Assembly: GCA_020024555.1 (NCBI GenBank)
Contig: JAHHTQ010000038.1
Span: forward strand, 1-17,187
Direction: 5' to 3'
DNA length: 17,187 nucleotides
Source: Angelakisella sp.
GTDB lineage: Bacteria > Bacillota > Clostridia > Oscillospirales > Ruminococcaceae
Position 1 is the first letter of the stretch, and every line of letters begins with the position of its first letter. The position numbers and the translations under genes are program-made. Shown one piece after another: positions 13,631 through 17,187 of this stretch. The notes beneath the pieces are model-generated. The model was not told where the DNA came from and ran no database searches. It saw only the letters and a list, made by a program, of their open reading frames with translations.

Positions 13631-15571
13631 ATGAAAAAGTGGTTTACATCAAAAGAAGTAAGAAAAATTACATTTGTTATATTTATTTTATGTATGGCTG
13701 TAATTACCCAAATTATAGGATTTAAATATTTAAATAAAAAATTATATACCATATCACTGGAAAACGGGACACAACAAATAGAAGAACTGTCTTTATATGT
13801 AGAAAAAAACTTTCAATTAAAACTTGAACAGTATATACATATACTTAAAACAACGGAACTTCAACTTGAAAAAGAAGAAAATATATTTACGCCTGATGTG
13901 ATAATAAAAATCAAAGAAATGCGTGATAATTCCGATTTCAAATTTGTAGGTATATCTGACCTAAACGGAAAAGGTAAAAATGCGTCGGGAAATGACTACG
14001 ATATTTCATACGAACATCTACGGGAAAATATAGAGAATGATGAAGTCTATATTTCAAATGTATTGAGGTATGAAGATGAACCACTTCTTTTTATCGCTGT
14101 ACCACTTAAAATCAATAATAAAATTTCCGGAATTTTTTGGGGTAAGTTACCTCTTAAAAAAATTATGTGGATTAGCGACCTTAACAATAATACTTATAAA
14201 TCTTTTCATATAATTGATGACGAAGGCTGTTTCCTGTTTTCTTCAAACTCTAAATATATTTTTTATGAATCAATGGATACCAATGTACAAACAATATGGG
14301 AAAGATTAGATGATTGTCAATATCAAAAAGAATATTCTGCGCAGGAAATTAAAGAAAAAGTAAAAAACGGAGAGAGCGGAAGATTCTATTGCGAGATTGA
14401 AGGTCAAGGAAAATATGTCAGCTTCCGCCCACTGAAAATAAATAATTGGTATTTATTCTCCGTACAAATTTCAAATGAACTTATTGACTATCTAAAACAA
14501 GCCCATAAAATTGTAACGAACTTCTTTGTGACACTTAGCATTACTTTATTGATTATCTTCTGCGTTATTTACAATGTAATATATTCTATGTATAGAAATA
14601 CTGAAAAACAATATCAGGAACTGCAAACAATCAACGGAATGTTTCAGGCAATCCTTGAAAAAAACAATAATATTCCATTTGCTGTTGACACAAAACTCAA
14701 ACAGGTTATTTTATATGAATATCCACAAAAAGGAACTGTCCGCCACTATTCGTTTGCTGATATACATCCTAACATATTGCTAAAAAGCGGAGCTTTGGAT
14801 ACAGAAAATTTCAAAGAATACAAAAAACTGTATCAAAATGTAATGATATACGGAAAGTCATACAAGTCCACAGTACTCTTTGCGCGGGTTAATGGTATAA
14901 AACAATGGATACGTTTAACTTTTCTTTCCAATTTTCAAAACGATATGGGACAAATTATCGGTGTAATGGAAGGCTATAACGAACAAAAAGAAAAAGAAAT
15001 ACAAATTGAAAATCATCTTGATGCCATTAAGAAAATAGAAGAAAAATCACAAACAGATTTTCTTACAAAACTATACAACCGAGAAACCTTTATAGAAAAA
15101 GTTCAAATTGCAATCGAAAATAATAAAAATAATATGCAAATATGCGCGTTTTTAATTTTGGACTTGGACCATTTCAAAGAAGTAAATGACTGTATGGGAC
15201 ACGCTATGGGGGATATGGTTTTACAGGAAACCGCAAAAAAAATACAAAATTTTTTCCGTAAGGAAGACATTGTCGCCCGTCTTGGTGGCGATGAATTTAT
15301 AATTTTTGCGCAAAATATACGTGATATACATGCATTTGAAACACGTATCACAGAATTAAACAATCTTCTGTGCGCAACTTATCAAAAAGACGGTAAAATC
15401 GTTAAAGTAAGTTCATCAATCGGCATTGTTCTCACTGATACAAATCATATAGACTTTGATACGCTTTACGAAAAAGCGGATCAGGCTCTATATAGAGTAA
15501 AAGAATCCGGTCGAAACAGCTATCAATTATATTATAAAAACAATGATAATAACCGGCAGTTAAACCAATAA
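13631..15571 (+). CDS. Membrane-bound diguanylate cyclase with extracellular sensor region
   Basis: Makes cyclic di-GMP from two GTP. The 646 residues read: a short cytoplasmic start, TM1 (about 13-31), an extracellular region of about 260 residues resembling a Cache-type sensor (paired long helix near 45-95, then SDFKFVGISDLNGKG and LLFIAVPLKINNKISGIFWG strands), TM2 (about 297-317), a short coiled linker, a PAS-like segment (about 330-455), and a C-terminal GGDEF domain from DFLTKLYNRETF (about 475). The active-site RLGGDEF (550-556) is intact, and RKED (543-546), five residues before GGDEF, is a complete RxxD inhibitory site, so an active, feedback-inhibited enzyme is expected. There is no EAL domain. 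The ligand is unknown. AAGG lies 9 bases before ATG. Single-gene unit. Confidence 0.95.
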   Translation: MKKWFTSKEVRKITFVIFILCMAVITQIIGFKYLNKKLYTISLENGTQQIEELSLYVEKNFQLKLEQYIHILKTTELQLEKEENIFTPDVIIKIKEMRDNSDFKFVGISDLNGKGKNASGNDYDISYEHLRENIENDEVYISNVLRYEDEPLLFIAVPLKINNKISGIFWGKLPLKKIMWISDLNNNTYKSFHIIDDEGCFLFSSNSKYIFYESMDTNVQTIWERLDDCQYQKEYSAQEIKEKVKNGESGRFYCEIEGQGKYVSFRPLKINNWYLFSVQISNELIDYLKQAHKIVTNFFVTLSITLLIIFCVIYNVIYSMYRNTEKQYQELQTINGMFQAILEKNNNIPFAVDTKLKQVILYEYPQKGTVRHYSFADIHPNILLKSGALDTENFKEYKKLYQNVMIYGKSYKSTVLFARVNGIKQWIRLTFLSNFQNDMGQIIGVMEGYNEQKEKEIQIENHLDAIKKIEEKSQTDFLTKLYNRETFIEKVQIAIENNKNNMQICAFLILDLDHFKEVNDCMGHAMGDMVLQETAKKIQNFFRKEDIVARLGGDEFIIFAQNIRDIHAFETRITELNNLLCATYQKDGKIVKVSSSIGIVLTDTNHIDFDTLYEKADQALYRVKESGRNSYQLYYKNNDNNRQLNQ

Positions 15572-15589
15572 CTACATTATGCAATAAAT

Positions 15590-15647
15590 AACCCCTTTAT
15601 GCGCAATACGAAAAGTTTTTTTCATACTACGCATACAGGGGTTTTAT
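15590..15647. terminator. Shared bidirectional terminator between convergent genes
   Basis: AACCCCTTTATGCG (15590-15603) pairs with CGCATACAGGGGTT (15630-15643) with one mismatch. The inner bases form a second short A/T stem. TTTT follows on the plus side, and the minus side reads GGGGTTATTTATT. It serves the diguanylate cyclase and possibly the convergent transferase, whose stop lies 42 bases away. Confidence 0.78.
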
Positions 15648-15688
15648 TAAGCTTATATTTTTCGTACTGATAAAAGATAAACTCTAAA

Positions 15689-17122
15689 TCAAACTTCTTC
15701 AACTTCTGTTGTTTTATCTTTTTTGTCTGTTTTAACCAATTGTTCTTTGTTTGACATTCCGCCAAAAATTGTCATAAACAAAATTTTTAAATCAAGCAAC
15801 CATGTCCAATTTTCTATGTACCAAATATCGTATTTTATTCTGTCCTCTATACTTGTATCTCCGCGAAAACCATTTACCTGCGCCCAACCTGTTATACCCG
15901 GACGCACCTGCTGACGTACCAGATATAGCGGTATTTCTTCCTTAAAATGTTCAACATGATGAGGAATTTCGGGACGTGGTCCGACAATACTCATAGAATT
16001 AAAAAGTACGTTAAAAAGTTGTGGTAATTCATCACAACTATATTTTCTGATTAATGCGCCAAACTTTGTTTTACGCGGGTCATTGTCTGTTGTCCATGCG
16101 GTATTTTCTTTATCTGTTATTCGCATACTGCGGAACTTATACATAGTAAATGGCTTTTTATTAAGACCTATTCTTTTTTGTTTAAACAAAATAGGCCCCG
16201 GACTTGACAGTTTTACGCCTATTGCTATTATCAGCATAAGTGGTGATGTCAATATAATTGCCGCTAAACTTACCAATATATCAAATGCTCTTTTATAAAA
16301 AGCATTAAACGGATTATCAAGAGGTATTGAACGAATATTTATAAGCTTTGTATTGCCTACTACATAAACAGATGGGTGAGAAGGTATATAGTCATTATAA
16401 AAAGGTATTATATTTGTGCGTACGCCTTGTTTTTCACAAGCTGAAATTACCATTTTCATATAAATATTTTCATGTGGTTCAAGCGCTATAACTACTTCAT
16501 CTACTTCGTTATTTTCAAGTATATCACTCAAATTTTCATACGAGCCCAGTTGCTTTCCCAAATTTTCTTTACTTACTTTGGAAACGTATCCTGCTATTTT
16601 AAAGCCCAAATGCGCTTCTTTTTCAACAGATTTTTTGTATTCAAACGCAAGATGTCCGTTTCCGACAATAACTATATGCTTTATGTTATAACCTTTTTTT
16701 CTGTAATACCGCAGTACCATACGTAATATAATACGTTTAGTTACAATCACTGCCGTTGATATACAATAAAATATAAATAACATCAAACGTGAGAAATCAG
16801 TATAACGCAGTACGTATAAAATGCTCGCAAGCATCAGAAAACATACAGTATTTACAAAAATTATAAGCACCACTTCTTTTGCTAATTGCAGGACTCTTTG
16901 TGACCTATATAATTTTGTAAAGGCATAAGTTATTATTAAGAAACACGAAAAAATAGCGATTAACGACAGGTATTTTTTGTTAAACGCAAGTTCCAGATTG
17001 GGATTGTCACCATACATAAATCCTACACGGATAAGTCCGGCTATGACATACGATAAAAAAATCAATACATAATCTGATATTACATTTATCGCATTAAATG
17101 TTTTTTGGTATTTTTTAATCAT
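15689..17122 (-). CDS. Polyprenyl-phosphate sugar-1-phosphate transferase (exopolysaccharide initiation)
   Basis: Transfers a sugar-1-phosphate from a nucleotide sugar to undecaprenyl phosphate at the inner membrane, the first committed step of exopolysaccharide or capsule repeat-unit assembly. The 477 residues show the full large-form (WcaJ/CpsE-like) layout: four N-terminal helices (to about 130), a Rossmann-like soluble domain starting IKHIVIVGNGHLAFEY, a re-entrant helix with ILTSPLMLIIAIGVKL, and the catalytic Bac_transf domain with KRAFDI, FKQKRIGLNKKPFTMYKFRSMR, DELPQLFNVL, SIVGPRPE and GITGWAQVNGFRGDT. The C-terminal tail is Lys/Glu-rich. GGAGAA lies about 6-8 bases before ATG. The sugar (glucose, galactose or other) cannot be told from sequence. 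Further polysaccharide genes are probably beyond the right edge or elsewhere; none is visible here. Confidence 0.94.
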   Translation of the reverse strand: MIKKYQKTFNAINVISDYVLIFLSYVIAGLIRVGFMYGDNPNLELAFNKKYLSLIAIFSCFLIITYAFTKLYRSQRVLQLAKEVVLIIFVNTVCFLMLASILYVLRYTDFSRLMLFIFYCISTAVIVTKRIILRMVLRYYRKKGYNIKHIVIVGNGHLAFEYKKSVEKEAHLGFKIAGYVSKVSKENLGKQLGSYENLSDILENNEVDEVVIALEPHENIYMKMVISACEKQGVRTNIIPFYNDYIPSHPSVYVVGNTKLINIRSIPLDNPFNAFYKRAFDILVSLAAIILTSPLMLIIAIGVKLSSPGPILFKQKRIGLNKKPFTMYKFRSMRITDKENTAWTTDNDPRKTKFGALIRKYSCDELPQLFNVLFNSMSIVGPRPEIPHHVEHFKEEIPLYLVRQQVRPGITGWAQVNGFRGDTSIEDRIKYDIWYIENWTWLLDLKILFMTIFGGMSNKEQLVKTDKKDKTTEVEEV

Positions 17123-17151
17123 ATAAATTCTCCATAAATCCTATTTATAAC

Positions 17152-17179
17152 AATATACCCTACTTATCACGTTTATCAA
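17152..17179 (-). promoter_or_regulatory. Possible promoter of the sugar transferase gene
   Basis: On the minus strand, TTGATA (17174-17179), 16-base spacer, TATATT (17152-17157), about 30 bases before the ATG. The match is moderate and the sequence is cut by the window edge, so co-transcription from an upstream gene is equally possible. Confidence 0.4.
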
Positions 17180-17187
17180 ATTTGTAT

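Overview
The window is AT-rich DNA (roughly one third G+C by eye) with AAGGAG/GGAGG ribosome binding sites, TTGACA/TATAAT-type promoters, strong intrinsic terminators, a CIRCE element, a T-box leader and a SigD-type motility promoter. This combination points to a low-GC Gram-positive bacterium, most likely a flagellated, polysaccharide-using member of the Clostridia. I cannot name the species. No tRNA, rRNA, CRISPR array, transposase or phage gene was found; this is chromosomal housekeeping and accessory metabolism.

Layout. (1) 72-1499, minus strand: an EamA/DMT exporter and a small CoA-binding-fold protein in one operon. (2) 1520-2914, minus: CCA tRNA nucleotidyltransferase. (3) 3031-5058, minus: htpG (Hsp90) with its terminator, a sigma-A promoter and a perfect CIRCE operator. 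(4) 5255-5560, minus: a 57-codon gene of the YjfB putative motility family behind an intact SigD/sigma-28 promoter. (5) 5651-9272, plus: sigma-A promoter, T-box leader, then a tightly packed operon of an NhaC-family transporter, cobyrinate a,c-diamide synthase and corrinoid adenosyltransferase. The T-box specifier reads best as AUG (Met), and the antiterminator bulge UGGU agrees with tRNA-Met. (6) 9273-9908: non-coding region with a long hairpin, a possible gene remnant and a hairpin-rich intergenic repeat. An inverted copy of part of that repeat lies at the left edge of the window. (7) 9909-12482, minus: a pectin/uronate operon (intracellular discoidin-like protein, kduI, kduD-like dehydrogenase), divergent from (8) a GntR/FCD regulator at 12733-13422. 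TGTATACA palindromes sit at the likely operon start site and upstream. (9) 13534-15571, plus: a membrane diguanylate cyclase with an extracellular sensor region. (10) 15689-17122, minus: a polyprenyl-phosphate sugar-1-phosphate transferase that starts exopolysaccharide or capsule assembly, convergent with the cyclase and sharing a terminator.

How they fit together. The kdu block converts the unsaturated uronate product of pectin or glycosaminoglycan lyases to 2-keto-3-deoxygluconate and is probably repressed by the adjacent GntR protein. The T-box operon appears to place methionine uptake and two corrinoid-processing steps under one charged-tRNA sensor, which is the most interesting regulatory arrangement here. 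The motility gene, the diguanylate cyclase and the exopolysaccharide transferase are separate units that hint at motile/sessile switching, but the window shows no direct link. I found no clearly new multi-gene system; the best leads are the T-box/B12 operon and the repeat family.
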